The notes under the pieces: generated by a model
Database searches by the model: none
What the model was told of the DNA's origin: nothing
Seen by the model: only the letters and a program-made list of their open reading frames with translations
Shown: in pieces, positions 8,063 to 16,926 of the stretch
Layout of the letters: the number at the start of each line of letters is the position of its first letter
How positions within the stretch are numbered: the stretch's first letter is position 1
Source: an uncultured Acetatifactor sp.
Lineage (GTDB): Bacteria > Bacillota > Clostridia > Lachnospirales > Lachnospiraceae
Reading direction: 5' to 3'
DNA: 42,308 nucleotides
NCBI GenBank assembly: GCA_910585665.1
Contig: CAJUFI010000035.1
Location: 1-42,308, forward strand
Translations under genes and position numbers: made by a program

Positions 8063-9145
8063 TTATTCCAAAATCAGATACAGCAGCCCATATAGGATAC
8101 AGGGCGTGCAGCAGGCCGCCAGCAGAAGCATCACCTTCCACTTACGGTAGAAAACCGCTGTCAGCAGGCCCACGATGCCGACCATGATGCAGGTCAGCAT
8201 CGCCCCCATGGTGCTGCACAGGCACCCGGCCGCCGCGGCCGCCGCCAGCAGCAGATAATATCCGACCGGTATCTTCTCCCGCTCCTGAAGCTTCTTCAGC
8301 AGCATCAGGGATATCAGCAGCACAAACGGGAACACGATGCTCCCCAATGATGCCTTGCCCTGCCTGCTCCGGCCAATCAGGAAGACCTCTGTGGTATAGA
8401 CGGAATAATTGCCGAACAGCACCAGGATTTCCGCAAAAATCAAAAACAGGGGCTGCTGCCCGCCCTTTTCCGGGAACAGCTGAACACTGAACAGGTAATA
8501 AATCCCGTAGGCCATGGCAATCAGCGCCACCGGCAGCACCGTCTGGGCCAGAAGCACCGGCCGCATCCCCGACACCCTGGCCAGAAAAGCCATCCAGACG
8601 GAAAATGGCGCCAGCCCGTGCCTGGCATCCAGCATCGTCTGCCCGCCGGTATAGGGGAGCACCCGGAACATGGTATCCGAGCTCTCCGCAATGCTGGCAA
8701 CGGCTACGTAATAGGCATCGTCCGAATCCTCATAGACCAGCCGCACCGCCTGCACCAGCTGGAACAGCAAAAGCCCCCAGAAGACCAGCCAGAGCAGCGC
8801 TCCCGGGCCCCTCTCCCGGGCCTTTCGGGCCTGGCCTTCAGGAACCTGGGGCGGCAGCGCCCTCGCTTTCTTTCTGCGGAACATCCACAATGCCCCGGCC
8901 AGCAGCACCATGGCCGCCGTATATCCCAGGAACAGCCGCACCAGCCATCGGAAGCTCTGCTGCCTCAGGATAAGGGGCACGCAGATGGCCTGGAACCCGG
9001 CCCACAGCAGGAACTGGCCGCTGACCCATCGGAAGATGAGGCCCTGTCCGCCTTTCTCCCGGAAAGCGAACAGGCTTCCCACAATGGCCGGGACCACCAG
9101 CAGAAACAGCGCCAAAATCAACAGTTGCAATACCACGATTCTCAT
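8063..9145 (-). CDS. DUF6077-like polytopic membrane protein
   Basis: 360 aa, about 10-11 predicted membrane segments, with an extracytoplasmic loop carrying DSDDAYYVAVA and RHGLAPFSVWMAFLA. Acidic first-loop motifs of this kind are typical of GT-C-like glycosyltransferase scaffolds, and the pattern fits the DUF6077 group common in Lachnospiraceae surface-glycan loci. The start at 9145 is well supported: AGGAAAGG precedes it and its ATG overlaps the upstream stop as ATGA, implying translational coupling. With the gene upstream it forms a two-gene module. A role in sugar transfer or lipid-linked glycan handling is an inference. Confidence 0.75.
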   Translation of the reverse strand: MRIVVLQLLILALFLLVVPAIVGSLFAFREKGGQGLIFRWVSGQFLLWAGFQAICVPLILRQQSFRWLVRLFLGYTAAMVLLAGALWMFRRKKARALPPQVPEGQARKARERGPGALLWLVFWGLLLFQLVQAVRLVYEDSDDAYYVAVASIAESSDTMFRVLPYTGGQTMLDARHGLAPFSVWMAFLARVSGMRPVLLAQTVLPVALIAMAYGIYYLFSVQLFPEKGGQQPLFLIFAEILVLFGNYSVYTTEVFLIGRSRQGKASLGSIVFPFVLLISLMLLKKLQEREKIPVGYYLLLAAAAAAGCLCSTMGAMLTCIMVGIVGLLTAVFYRKWKVMLLLAACCTPCILYGLLYLILE

Positions 9146-10602
9146 ATCCTTTCCTGCCGACCGCTGCCCAGGGCTGTCAGCGGCCAGCACAGCCACAATT
9201 GGTTGATAGAGATTACAAGCCTGTAATCCATCTGTCCCGCGCCGCGCAGGACCAGCAGCGCTATCAGCAGGCCGGACACGGCGATGCAGATTCCCGGAAA
9301 GAGTACCCGTTTCCTTCCGGAGAGCTTTCCCTCTGTCATGTCGCTCCGGCTGCCGCCATCGTCCGGCTTCTCCGGGCCCCTTTGATTTTCCGCCTCGCTG
9401 CGGCCGCTTCGTTCTGCGGCTTCCGCTGAACCTTTTAGGGACTGCCGGCCTCCCGCTTCGTTCTGGCCTTCCCCGGGAGGCCGGTCTCCCACTTCGTTCT
9501 GGCCTTCCCCAGGCTGCCGGCCTCCCACTTCATTCTGGCCTTCCCCAGGCTGCCGGCCTCCCGCTTCGTTCTGGCCTTCCCCGGGAGGCCGGTCTCCCGC
9601 TCCGTTCTGGCCTTCCCCAGGCTGCCGGTCCCCCTCCCGGACCAGCCCGGCAAGGGCCAGCAGCGCAGCCAGTATGACCGCACTCCCAAACCACCAACAC
9701 CCATAGTCCACGTAGTTGCGCGTCACCACCGGCGCACAGCTGCGCATGACTTCATAGTTTCTGGCGCTGTAGGAAGCATAGGCCCCGCCTGCCATCTGCT
9801 TTTGGAAGACCACAGGGCTCACAGCATACCCCAGCATGTCCCAGCCCATCTGGCGCACTACCATGGGCGCGTGATACGTCCAGGCCACCTTCGCCATCTG
9901 CAGATAATACGACCTGGCTGCCTCCTCCCCCACCCGGCTTTCCACCGCCACATAGAACAGTTCCATATTGCCCGGGGCAAAGGACGCCTCCCAGGCCACC
10001 TCCGCCGTCAGCTCCTGTAGTTCCTCCGGATATCGCGGCAAATCGTTCCATATGGTAGGCCAGGCGAAACGGCTTGCCATGGCCCCCTCGAAGCTGTGCC
10101 CCGGCTCCGCCCGCCTTTCCCCGTCCCATGCGCCGGACAGCGCCAGCGTCCCCGCCGCGCAGAGGGCGGCCAGCGCCAGGTTCCGCCCAGCCTTTCCCCG
10201 AAGCGCTGCCAGCAGCCCCAGCAACAGCAGCATATAGAGCGACCCCAGCAGCGAATACGGCTGAACCGCCAGATGGCACTGCATGGCAAAAGGAACTGTC
10301 AAAAGGGCAAGCCCCCTCCACAGGGCAAGCCCCCTCCCCGCGGGCCGGAGCTTCTGCAGAAAGAAATATCCCGTGAAAAAGGCCGCCAGAATCTGCACGA
10401 GATACATCACCTGCGGATTCGCCCCAAGCAGCCGGAACAGCCCGCCGTACAGCGCTCCGTCCGGCTCCCCGAAGTCCTGGACCCAGGCGAAATTACAGCA
10501 CATCCAGACAATCCCCCATATTATCTGGCCGCTGAACCCTATGAAAATCATTCCTTTCATCACGGTGCGCACATGGCCCGCCGCCTTTTTCACAATATGC
10601 AT
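9142..10602 (-). CDS. polytopic membrane protein with repeated hydrophilic linker
   Basis: 486 aa. Several membrane segments occupy the first 170 residues, then an extracytoplasmic domain (about 175-310), a membrane segment near 320, a hydrophilic linker and one or two further membrane segments near the C-terminus. The linker holds five 12-residue repeats of the type GDRPPGEGQNEA/GGRQPGEGQNEV, encoded by 36-bp DNA repeats, followed by a Ser/Glu/Arg-rich stretch. ATG at 10602 follows AGGAG. It is coupled to the next gene by ATGA. I do not recognise a family; topology and position suggest a GT-C-like partner of the DUF6077-like protein. Confidence 0.72.
   Translation of the reverse strand: MHIVKKAAGHVRTVMKGMIFIGFSGQIIWGIVWMCCNFAWVQDFGEPDGALYGGLFRLLGANPQVMYLVQILAAFFTGYFFLQKLRPAGRGLALWRGLALLTVPFAMQCHLAVQPYSLLGSLYMLLLLGLLAALRGKAGRNLALAALCAAGTLALSGAWDGERRAEPGHSFEGAMASRFAWPTIWNDLPRYPEELQELTAEVAWEASFAPGNMELFYVAVESRVGEEAARSYYLQMAKVAWTYHAPMVVRQMGWDMLGYAVSPVVFQKQMAGGAYASYSARNYEVMRSCAPVVTRNYVDYGCWWFGSAVILAALLALAGLVREGDRQPGEGQNGAGDRPPGEGQNEAGGRQPGEGQNEVGGRQPGEGQNEVGDRPPGEGQNEAGGRQSLKGSAEAAERSGRSEAENQRGPEKPDDGGSRSDMTEGKLSGRKRVLFPGICIAVSGLLIALLVLRGAGQMDYRLVISINQLWLCWPLTALGSGRQERI
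9442..9630 (-). repeat. 36-bp in-frame tandem repeat inside a membrane-protein gene
   Basis: About five units of 36 bp with alternating variants encode PGEGQNE-containing dodecapeptides in the linker of the preceding gene entry. The period is a multiple of three, so gain or loss of units changes linker length without shifting frame. Confidence 0.85.
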
Positions 10603-10650
10603 GCCGCTCCTAATGACAATCCTTTTCCCTGACTTCTCCCTGACGTTTCC

Positions 10651-10735
10651 TTTATCGGCAATGTCCTGTCGGATATGCTCCTGTCGGATATGCTCCTGTC
10701 GGCCATGCCCCTATCAGTCCCTTATCGGCAATGCT
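10651..10735. repeat. 15-bp tandem repeat between wecE and the next gene
   Basis: Units CTGTCGGATATGCTC at 10666-10680 and 10681-10695 are identical, and 10696-10710 is a variant. TTATCGGCAATG occurs on both sides (near 10651 and 10721). The array fills most of the 165-bp gap between the wecE stop and the next start. I see no reading frame or terminator in it. Confidence 0.75.
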
Positions 10736-10767
10736 TCGGCCTGGAAGGACCGATGCCCCTGCCCGGT

Positions 10768-11898
10768 CTAGCAGTAGAACTTCCTGACCATTTCGCAGAT
10801 ATAATCCACCTGCCCCGGTTCCAGTCCATAATACATGGGCAGCCGCAGCAGCCGTTCGCTCTCCTTCGTGGTGTACCTGTCCTCCCCGTGGAAGCGCCCG
10901 AATTTCCGTCCCGCAGGTGCCGTGTGCAGAGGGATATAATGGAATACCGCAAGGATTTCATTGGTTTTCAGATAATCAATCAGCGCAGTCCGCTCCTCCA
11001 GGCCTTGTGTCTTGATATAGAACATATGCCCGTTGTGCACGCACCCTTCCGGCACCACCGGCAGTTCAATCTTCCCGCTTTCAGCCAGGGGACGCAGATT
11101 TTCATAATACCGGTTCCAGGCCGCCAGCCTGGCGTCGTTGATTTCCTCCGCAATCTCCAGCTGTGCATAGAGATAGGCGGCGTTCATGTCGCTGGGCAGG
11201 TAGGAAGAGCCATAGTTGATCCAGGTGTACTTGTCGATCTGTCCCCGATAATACTTGCTGCGGTTGGTGCCCTTCTCCCGGATGATTTCCGCTTCCTCCA
11301 CATCCTTTTCGTCCCGGATCAAAAGCGCCCCGCCCTCTCCCATGCTGTAGTTCTTCGTCTCATGGAAGCTGAAGCACCCGAAGTTCCCTATGGTCCCCAG
11401 GGCCCGGCCCTTATAGGTGGACATGATTCCCTGGGCCGCGTCCTCAATCACCGCCAGCCGATGCCTGTCCGCGATCTCCATGATCGTGTCCATCTCGCAG
11501 GCCACGCCGGCATAGTGGACGGGCACGATGGCCCGGGTCCGCTCCGTCACCGCAGCCTCTATGAGCTTTTCGTCCAGATTCATGGTATCCGGCCTGATGT
11601 CCACGAACACCGGGACGGCTCCCCGCAGCACGAAAGCGTCCGCGGTGGACACGAAGGTGAAGGCAGGCATGATGACCTCATCCCCGGGCTGAATCCGGGG
11701 GAGCAGCAGCGCCGCCAGCTCCGTGGCATGGGTGCAGGAAGTGGTCAGCAGGCATTTCGCCGTGCCGGTCTTCTTCTCGATCCATTCGTTGCATTTCTTC
11801 GTATAGCTCCCGTCGCCGCAGATTTTCTGGTTCGTGACGCATTCCTGGATATACTCCATGGCTTTCGGGGCATATGGGGGTACATTAAAAGTAATCAT
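10768..11898 (-). CDS. wecE: dTDP-4-amino-4,6-dideoxygalactose transaminase
   Basis: PLP-dependent DegT/DnrJ/EryC1/StrS aminotransferase of 376 aa. By family it converts dTDP-4-keto-6-deoxyglucose plus glutamate to dTDP-Fuc4N. The sequence resembles E. coli WecE/RffA along its whole length as I remember it, including DEVIMPAFTFVSTADAF, PVHYAGVACEMDTIM and GEDRYTTKESERLLRLP. The PLP lysine is Lys182 in FHETKN and the cofactor-binding Asp is Asp153 in EDAAQG. It could draw on RfbB at the left edge. ATG at 11898 follows AGGAGAG. Downstream acylation could be done by one of the three GNATs in the locus. PseC belongs to the same superfamily, but the WecE-specific similarity makes that reading less likely. 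Confidence 0.93.
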   Translation of the reverse strand: MITFNVPPYAPKAMEYIQECVTNQKICGDGSYTKKCNEWIEKKTGTAKCLLTTSCTHATELAALLLPRIQPGDEVIMPAFTFVSTADAFVLRGAVPVFVDIRPDTMNLDEKLIEAAVTERTRAIVPVHYAGVACEMDTIMEIADRHRLAVIEDAAQGIMSTYKGRALGTIGNFGCFSFHETKNYSMGEGGALLIRDEKDVEEAEIIREKGTNRSKYYRGQIDKYTWINYGSSYLPSDMNAAYLYAQLEIAEEINDARLAAWNRYYENLRPLAESGKIELPVVPEGCVHNGHMFYIKTQGLEERTALIDYLKTNEILAVFHYIPLHTAPAGRKFGRFHGEDRYTTKESERLLRLPMYYGLEPGQVDYICEMVRKFYC

Positions 11899-12029
11899 AG
11901 CATTCTCTCCTATAATGAATATCCTTTGATTGTAAACCCAAGCCTGCCTGAGTTTACCGATCCGTTGGGGCCAGGGATATGGCTTGCGGCCTTAAAGCCG
12001 CTGTAGCGATAGCAGCTTGTCGCCCATAA

Positions 12030-12962
12030 TTACATCCTCTTCTCTATCTTTCCAACGGTCTTGCTGATGATGTATTTGGGCCGCCCCTTCACTTCCTCGT
12101 AAATCCTGGCAATATAGTGGCCGATGATGCCCAGGCTCAGCATCAGGAAACCGCCGATGATCAAAAGCAGTAGGATGACCGTGGTAAATCCTTCCACCGC
12201 AGTCCCTGACAAATATTTCGCCAAAGTCTGGATGAACAGCGCCACGCTGAACAGGATGGACACCACACCCATCACTGTCACCAGCTGCAAGGGCAATGTG
12301 CTGAAGGAGGTGGCGTTGGTGACGGCGTACTTCATCAGGCTGAGGGAGGACCACTTGCTCTTGCCATACTGCCTCTCCTGCACCTCGTAGGAGACGTATT
12401 CCCTGCGGAACCCCGCCCAGAAGCTCAGGGCCCGGAAAAAGGTGTTCCGCTCCGGCAGCTGCAGCAGCACGTCCACAACCTTCCGGTCCAGAAGCTTGAA
12501 ATCCGAGGAAGCGCTCATGTCCACCTTGATCAGTCGGCTCATGATTTTATAGAACAGACCGGCGGACAGCTTATAGGCCAGGCTCTCCTTGCCCCGGCTC
12601 TCCTTGATGCCCTCCACCACCTCAGCGCCGTTGCGCCACAGCTTCCACATCTCCAGAATCGTCTCCGGCGGATGCTGCAGGTCACAATCCATGACCACCA
12701 CCGCGTCCCCCGCCGCCAACTCCAGCCCTGCGAAGATGGCCGCCTCCTTGCCGAAGTTTCGGGAGAACTCCGCGCCCTTGACTTTCGGGTTCTCCTCCGC
12801 CGCTTTCCGTATCAGCTCCAGGGTGGCGTCCCGGGAACCGTCGCTTATGAATACGAGTTCGTAGTCAATCTCGTTTTCCTCCAGCAGCCCGGCCAGCACT
12901 TTGGCGGTGTTGGAGATATTCTGTTCCTCATTATAGGCAGGCAGCACAATCGATAATAACAT
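12030..12962 (-). CDS. GtrB-like GT2 glycosyltransferase (polyprenyl-phosphate sugar synthase)
   Basis: 310 aa: a cytoplasmic GT-A domain and two C-terminal membrane helices near 215-285, the layout of undecaprenyl-phosphate glucose/mannose synthases (GtrB, DPM1 and ArnC relatives). The start is MLLSIVLPAYNEE. The metal-binding DxD appears as VVMDCDLQHPPE near residue 85-95, and the SxNFGKEAA segment precedes it. I take ATG 12962 with GGGAGAGTGGAG before it; an upstream start at 13019 would add 19 residues lacking family similarity. It lies 84 bp after a GtrII-type gene, so the pair probably forms a Gtr-style module in which this enzyme loads a sugar on undecaprenyl phosphate for transfer outside. 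The sugar is not readable from sequence. Confidence 0.88.
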   Translation of the reverse strand: MLLSIVLPAYNEEQNISNTAKVLAGLLEENEIDYELVFISDGSRDATLELIRKAAEENPKVKGAEFSRNFGKEAAIFAGLELAAGDAVVVMDCDLQHPPETILEMWKLWRNGAEVVEGIKESRGKESLAYKLSAGLFYKIMSRLIKVDMSASSDFKLLDRKVVDVLLQLPERNTFFRALSFWAGFRREYVSYEVQERQYGKSKWSSLSLMKYAVTNATSFSTLPLQLVTVMGVVSILFSVALFIQTLAKYLSGTAVEGFTTVILLLLIIGGFLMLSLGIIGHYIARIYEEVKGRPKYIISKTVGKIEKRM

Positions 12963-13046
12963 CTCCACTCTCCCTGTTCTTTCCCCGCTCCGCAGGCGGA
13001 GATTCTGCGTCCCTTTCACGGCAGCGGTGCAGCGCCCCGGCTCCTG

Positions 13047-14660
13047 TCAGCGGGACACGTTTTCTGTCTTGATATACATGATGCCATCGATGATGCGGAT
13101 GGAGTCCGGCCCGGGGAAGCTGTCCATGGCCACATATTCCTCATGCTCATACATATCCGTCATGGCCTCCGCCGGCAGAATGTTCAGGGTGGCTCCCAGG
13201 TAATGCTGCACGAAGATGCGGTAGTTGTCCCCCCGGTACAGCAGAATGTCCCCGTTCATCCCTATCATGTTGGATGTCACGGGCAAAGTGATGTCCGTGG
13301 GCGGGAACTGTTCGTCCCCCACCACCCCGATCATGGCGATGGGGATGCCCGGATAGTACCCTTCCGTCTGTTCTATCCTGTCCAGCAGGCGCACGCAGTA
13401 CGCATACGTCTTCTCATAGCGTTTCTGCAGGTTGGAATAGGCGATATTGTCCGTGACGCTGTAGCAGAACACCAACACCCCCGCAGACAGCAGGGCCGCC
13501 CACTCCAGCCAGGCTCCCTGCTTCGTCCCCGGGCTGCCGCCGCTCACCAGCGCCACCGCCCCGATGGCGTACAATACCCACTGATAGCGCATCAGCAGAT
13601 GATAGTTCACCAACGGGGAAATCAGCAATATGATATTCGTCACAAACGGCAGCGCCAGGGCCGCCACCCCTATTATAACGAAAAGGAACGGATTCTTCCA
13701 GTATTTTCTTCTGCGAATCAGGAAAAGGAACGCCGCCCCCGCAGACAGCGCCAATACGCACACTGCCGTCAGGGAGAACAGGTTCTGGAACAGCACGTTC
13801 CCCTTCAGGGTGAATGCCGCAAAATCCCGGTACATATCCCCCAGGGCAGCCAAAAGGCCATTCCCGGAAACCGCCCCCGGGTTCAGACCGTCGATTCCCT
13901 GGTAATGATCCAGCTCCTTCCCCTGAATCCGCAGAAGCAGCTGCAGGATCCCAAAGTAAAGCCCGGCCCCCAGCACGCCCATGTAAAGATAGTGCAGCGC
14001 CTCCGGGAGTTTTTTCCACAGGAGGCCGCCTTTTCCCTTTCCCCGCCCTTTGGCAGGTACCTTCCCCGCAGGCGCGCTTTCCTGGTCCGCTCCTTTCGCG
14101 AAGAGCATCAAAATGGCGAATATCGACAATATCATGGCAAAGGAGAGGTACCCCTGGTAGATTCCCATGCTGAAAGCCAGGCAAGCCGCCCCGGGCAGGA
14201 ACCCCAGCCTGCGCCTCTTCACAAAGAGCACTGCCAGCACCGCAAGCATAAGCGCCAGCATATAGCCGTCCAGCGTATAGACATAGGCGAAAGTGGACGC
14301 TAGCGCCGGGAAGGCAGCCAACAGCCCGCTGCCCAGCACCACGGCCCAGGTCTTCCTCATCTCCAGCAGCTCGCACAGCGCAGCCGCCGCCACGCCCAGA
14401 AAGGAAAGCCCCAGGATGCCGATCAGCCAGGGCAGAGTATAATAGGAAGAGAACCCGCAGGCCACCGACAGAAACCATCTGCCGGAAGTGATCATGTTCT
14501 GGTCGAAATACATGCTGTCCAGTCCGTCATGGTTCGGGATGTCCGACAGCAGAACGGGCATATGAATCAACAATCCAAGGAAAAAGCAGGTAAGGAACGC
14601 GATTTTCCACTCCCTCTTTATATGGTTACGTAATCTCAAAAACACTTGTGATGGGGACAT
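13047..14660 (-). CDS. GtrII-family glucosyltransferase-like membrane protein
   Basis: 537 aa with about 10-12 membrane segments, matching the glucosyltransferase GtrII type of GT-C protein. Early landmarks are the first loop IPNHDGLDSMYFDQNMITSG, which contains an acidic residue where GT-C enzymes bind lipid-phosphate sugar, and the GRW motif after it. A long extracytoplasmic C-terminal tail (about 420-537) ends in the VAMDSFPGPDSIRIIDG region. ATG at 14660 follows GGAG. Family members move glucose from undecaprenyl phosphate to a periplasmic or surface glycan; the acceptor here is unknown. The adjacent GT2 would make its donor. No GtrA-type flippase is present next to them. Confidence 0.82.
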   Translation of the reverse strand: MSPSQVFLRLRNHIKREWKIAFLTCFFLGLLIHMPVLLSDIPNHDGLDSMYFDQNMITSGRWFLSVACGFSSYYTLPWLIGILGLSFLGVAAAALCELLEMRKTWAVVLGSGLLAAFPALASTFAYVYTLDGYMLALMLAVLAVLFVKRRRLGFLPGAACLAFSMGIYQGYLSFAMILSIFAILMLFAKGADQESAPAGKVPAKGRGKGKGGLLWKKLPEALHYLYMGVLGAGLYFGILQLLLRIQGKELDHYQGIDGLNPGAVSGNGLLAALGDMYRDFAAFTLKGNVLFQNLFSLTAVCVLALSAGAAFLFLIRRRKYWKNPFLFVIIGVAALALPFVTNIILLISPLVNYHLLMRYQWVLYAIGAVALVSGGSPGTKQGAWLEWAALLSAGVLVFCYSVTDNIAYSNLQKRYEKTYAYCVRLLDRIEQTEGYYPGIPIAMIGVVGDEQFPPTDITLPVTSNMIGMNGDILLYRGDNYRIFVQHYLGATLNILPAEAMTDMYEHEEYVAMDSFPGPDSIRIIDGIMYIKTENVSR

Positions 14661-14696
14661 CTTCTTCTCCGCCCTTTCTCTCTGTAAGCGCTCCGC

Positions 14697-15569
14697 CTAA
14701 AAAGCCTTTTCCGGCTCCAGGATCTGCGCAATCGCCTGGGTAATCCTGTCCCGCCCCGTCTCGTTGGGGTGGATTCCGTCTATGGTATGCAGCGCCCAGT
14801 CCTCCCAGGTCTCGTGGGGATAAAAGTCATGATACAAATCCAGCGCCTCCACGCCCAGTTCTTTCGCAAGGGCAAGCTCAGCGTCCACATAGTCCTCCAG
14901 CCTGCCTCCGCCGTTGTCTGCTTCCTCACAGGTCTGGCCGGCTTCCAGATACCAGCTGTAGGTAGGCGTGATCAGCACGATCCGAATCCCCGGATTGGCC
15001 TTGCGCAGATCTCTCACCGCGTTTCTCAGGGCCCCCAGGTAAGTATATTCATCATAGGGATTCCGGGGGTCCTCAATGGGCGTGCCTGCATGATAGTCAT
15101 TGATGCCATGCTGGATCAGCACAGTCTCCACCCGGGAGAAGTCCACCTGAGAAAGACCCTCCACCGTCTCCGGAAAGCGCTCGGCATTGCTTTCCGGTAT
15201 CCTGGCTGTCAGCTGTACGTCAAAGTCCCTCGCCAGAACGGATCTGGCAAGTCCTACCAGGGACATGGAACCTTTGGTGTAGTCAAGCCTGCGCTCTGTC
15301 TCCAGCCTGGCCGCGCAGGTCCCGCCCATGGCTGCGTTGTACACATCCATGTCCAGAAGCGCCGCCAGCCTGTCCGGAATGGGAACCAGCTCGCCGATGT
15401 CCGTGAACACGCTGTCGCCGAAGGCCACGATCTGCACCTGGTACGGCTGCTGCTCCGCCGCCCTGCCGCGGAATGTGGCAAGGTACAGGAGGCCGAACGC
15501 CAGGAGGGCTGCGGTTCCGTATGCAATTGTCCGCCTGCTGGGGCGCTTAATTGTTGATTGTTTTTTCAT
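14697..15569 (-). CDS. membrane-anchored SGNH/GDSL hydrolase
   Basis: 290 aa: a basic N-terminus, one membrane anchor near 14-33, and an extracellular SGNH domain. All four blocks are intact: GDSV with Ser53, GGT with Gly83, GINDY with Asn157, and DGIHPN with Asp264 and His267. Such enzymes next to glycan genes usually remove or transfer O-acetyl groups on surface polysaccharide. ATG at 15569 lies after AGGAAACGG. It follows pseG by about 140 bp and precedes the GtrII gene, so it may edit the nonulosonic-acid-containing glycan. Fold and likely activity are clear; the substrate is inferred. Confidence 0.88.
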   Translation of the reverse strand: MKKQSTIKRPSRRTIAYGTAALLAFGLLYLATFRGRAAEQQPYQVQIVAFGDSVFTDIGELVPIPDRLAALLDMDVYNAAMGGTCAARLETERRLDYTKGSMSLVGLARSVLARDFDVQLTARIPESNAERFPETVEGLSQVDFSRVETVLIQHGINDYHAGTPIEDPRNPYDEYTYLGALRNAVRDLRKANPGIRIVLITPTYSWYLEAGQTCEEADNGGGRLEDYVDAELALAKELGVEALDLYHDFYPHETWEDWALHTIDGIHPNETGRDRITQAIAQILEPEKAF

Positions 15570-15711
15570 GATTTCCGTTTCCTATCGGCTATACGCTGCA
15601 ATATACCCTGGCTGACCAAACTTCCCGCTTCTATATGACATGCGCCATTCGATGAGTCTACTAGCTCTACAGAACACCCATGACCATCTACCCAGCCGCA
15701 TGCCCGGCTAT

Positions 15712-16926
15712 TCACCGTTCTATTTGCCCGGCAATTTGCCGTTCTATTTGCCGTTCCATTTGCCCGGCAATTTGCCCGGCAATTTGCCGTTCTATTTGCC
15801 TGGCAATTTGCCGTTCTATTTGCCGTGCGATACGCATGGCTCCCTGGCCGTCCACCAGGTTCCTGAGCTTCCCGCTGTACTCCGCCCGCAGTCCGGCGTC
15901 CGCTGCCAATCGGGCGATTCCTTCCACTGCCCCCTCCAACATGGCCTCCCCCTGGGTAAGGTAATTTCCGCCGAAGCACACCAGCCCTCTGCGGGTGAAC
16001 CCTTCCACGATGCGCTCCTGGTTGTCCACAAAGGAGAAACAGGCCATGGGGACGCCCACAGCGCTCAGCTCGTACATGGTGGAGCCTCCTGCCGTGACAG
16101 CCATGTCGCTGTCCTGCATCAGCCGCTGCATGTCCGGCACATTGCAGCGGATTTCCACATTGGGATGCCGTCTCTCCAGGGCCCGCAGTTCCTCCAGATG
16201 CACATTGTATACTCCGCTGACGATGCAGTATTCCAGGGCGGCGGTTCTCGCATCCGCCAGCGCCTTTTCCACGAAACGCCCCGCCAGGCCGTAGCGGTCG
16301 CTTCCCCCTGTCGTCACCAGCACGCGGGAAGCTTTCTCCCGAATTTTATATGATATTCCGGTAAATTCTTCTCGCAAAGGCGCATATTCCGTTCCCAGGA
16401 GCAGCTCCGCGCCTGTATCGGGGTACAGGGACGCTTCCGCAAAAATATTGTAATTGATCCATAAATCCAGCGGGAACCCGGACAGGCATTTGTCGTCCAG
16501 GCAGCCCACAGGCATCCACTCCCGCACTTTCCGAAAATATTCCGCCGTGACGAAATAACTGTCCGCCAGGAAGAAATCCAATGATGAACCGTTCTTTCCG
16601 CAGCCGGAATCTCCCTGTGGGAAAAGGCTCTCCCGGCACGGCTCGCTTTCCCGGAAATATTCGCCTGGCCCGGTGAAACATCCCTTTGGCCGCTGTTCCG
16701 AGAAAAGCCTTTCCAGGATTGCCAGCTCCCCCTCCAAATCGCGGTAATCGCTGTCCAATACCCGGTATGCCTGTCCCTTTGCCAAAAGCAATGGCACCGC
16801 GCCCTGGTCCGCTGTCAGGAAGCACACCTGGTGCCCCAGCTTTTTCAGCGCCGCGGCAATGGACAGGCAGCGCATCACATGGCCGGTGCCAATCTCCCGG
16901 TTGGCATCCGCCCGAATCACAATCAA
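15712..16926 (-). CDS. pseG: PseG-type UDP-sugar hydrolase with repeat tail
   Basis: 404 aa GT-B-fold hydrolase. In the pseudaminic-acid pathway PseG removes UDP from UDP-2,4-diacetamido-2,4,6-trideoxy-beta-L-altropyranose. The N-terminus IRADANREIGTGHVMRC has the PseG signature with the His of GTGH in the expected place; TTGGSDRYG and GGSTMYELSAVGVP are later nucleotide-site motifs. The start is TTG at 16926, overlapping the upstream TGA as TTGA with GGGAGGG before it, so it is coupled to pseI. The normal end (GQGAMRIARQIE) is followed by nine tetrapeptides of the type RQIE/RQIA/GQIA. The tail is absent from usual PseG proteins and comes from DNA repeat expansion. PseG identity is strong. 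Confidence 0.9.
   Translation of the reverse strand: MIVIRADANREIGTGHVMRCLSIAAALKKLGHQVCFLTADQGAVPLLLAKGQAYRVLDSDYRDLEGELAILERLFSEQRPKGCFTGPGEYFRESEPCRESLFPQGDSGCGKNGSSLDFFLADSYFVTAEYFRKVREWMPVGCLDDKCLSGFPLDLWINYNIFAEASLYPDTGAELLLGTEYAPLREEFTGISYKIREKASRVLVTTGGSDRYGLAGRFVEKALADARTAALEYCIVSGVYNVHLEELRALERRHPNVEIRCNVPDMQRLMQDSDMAVTAGGSTMYELSAVGVPMACFSFVDNQERIVEGFTRRGLVCFGGNYLTQGEAMLEGAVEGIARLAADAGLRAEYSGKLRNLVDGQGAMRIARQIERQIARQIERQIAGQIAGQMERQIERQIAGQIER
15715..15825 (-). repeat. nine 12-bp repeats forming the pseG 3' end
   Basis: Nine 12-bp units, CGGCAAATAGAA or CGGCAAATTGCC and close variants, run into the pseG stop codon at 15712-15714. They are in frame and encode (R/G)Q(I/M)(E/A). Slippage would lengthen or shorten the tail by four residues at a time and would not inactivate the gene. 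Confidence 0.9.

Noticed and set aside
10768..11898. Reading the aminotransferase as PseC to complete the pse pathway
   Set aside because: The similarity to WecE runs through the full length, including the C-terminal segment, and it is not adjacent to a PseB.
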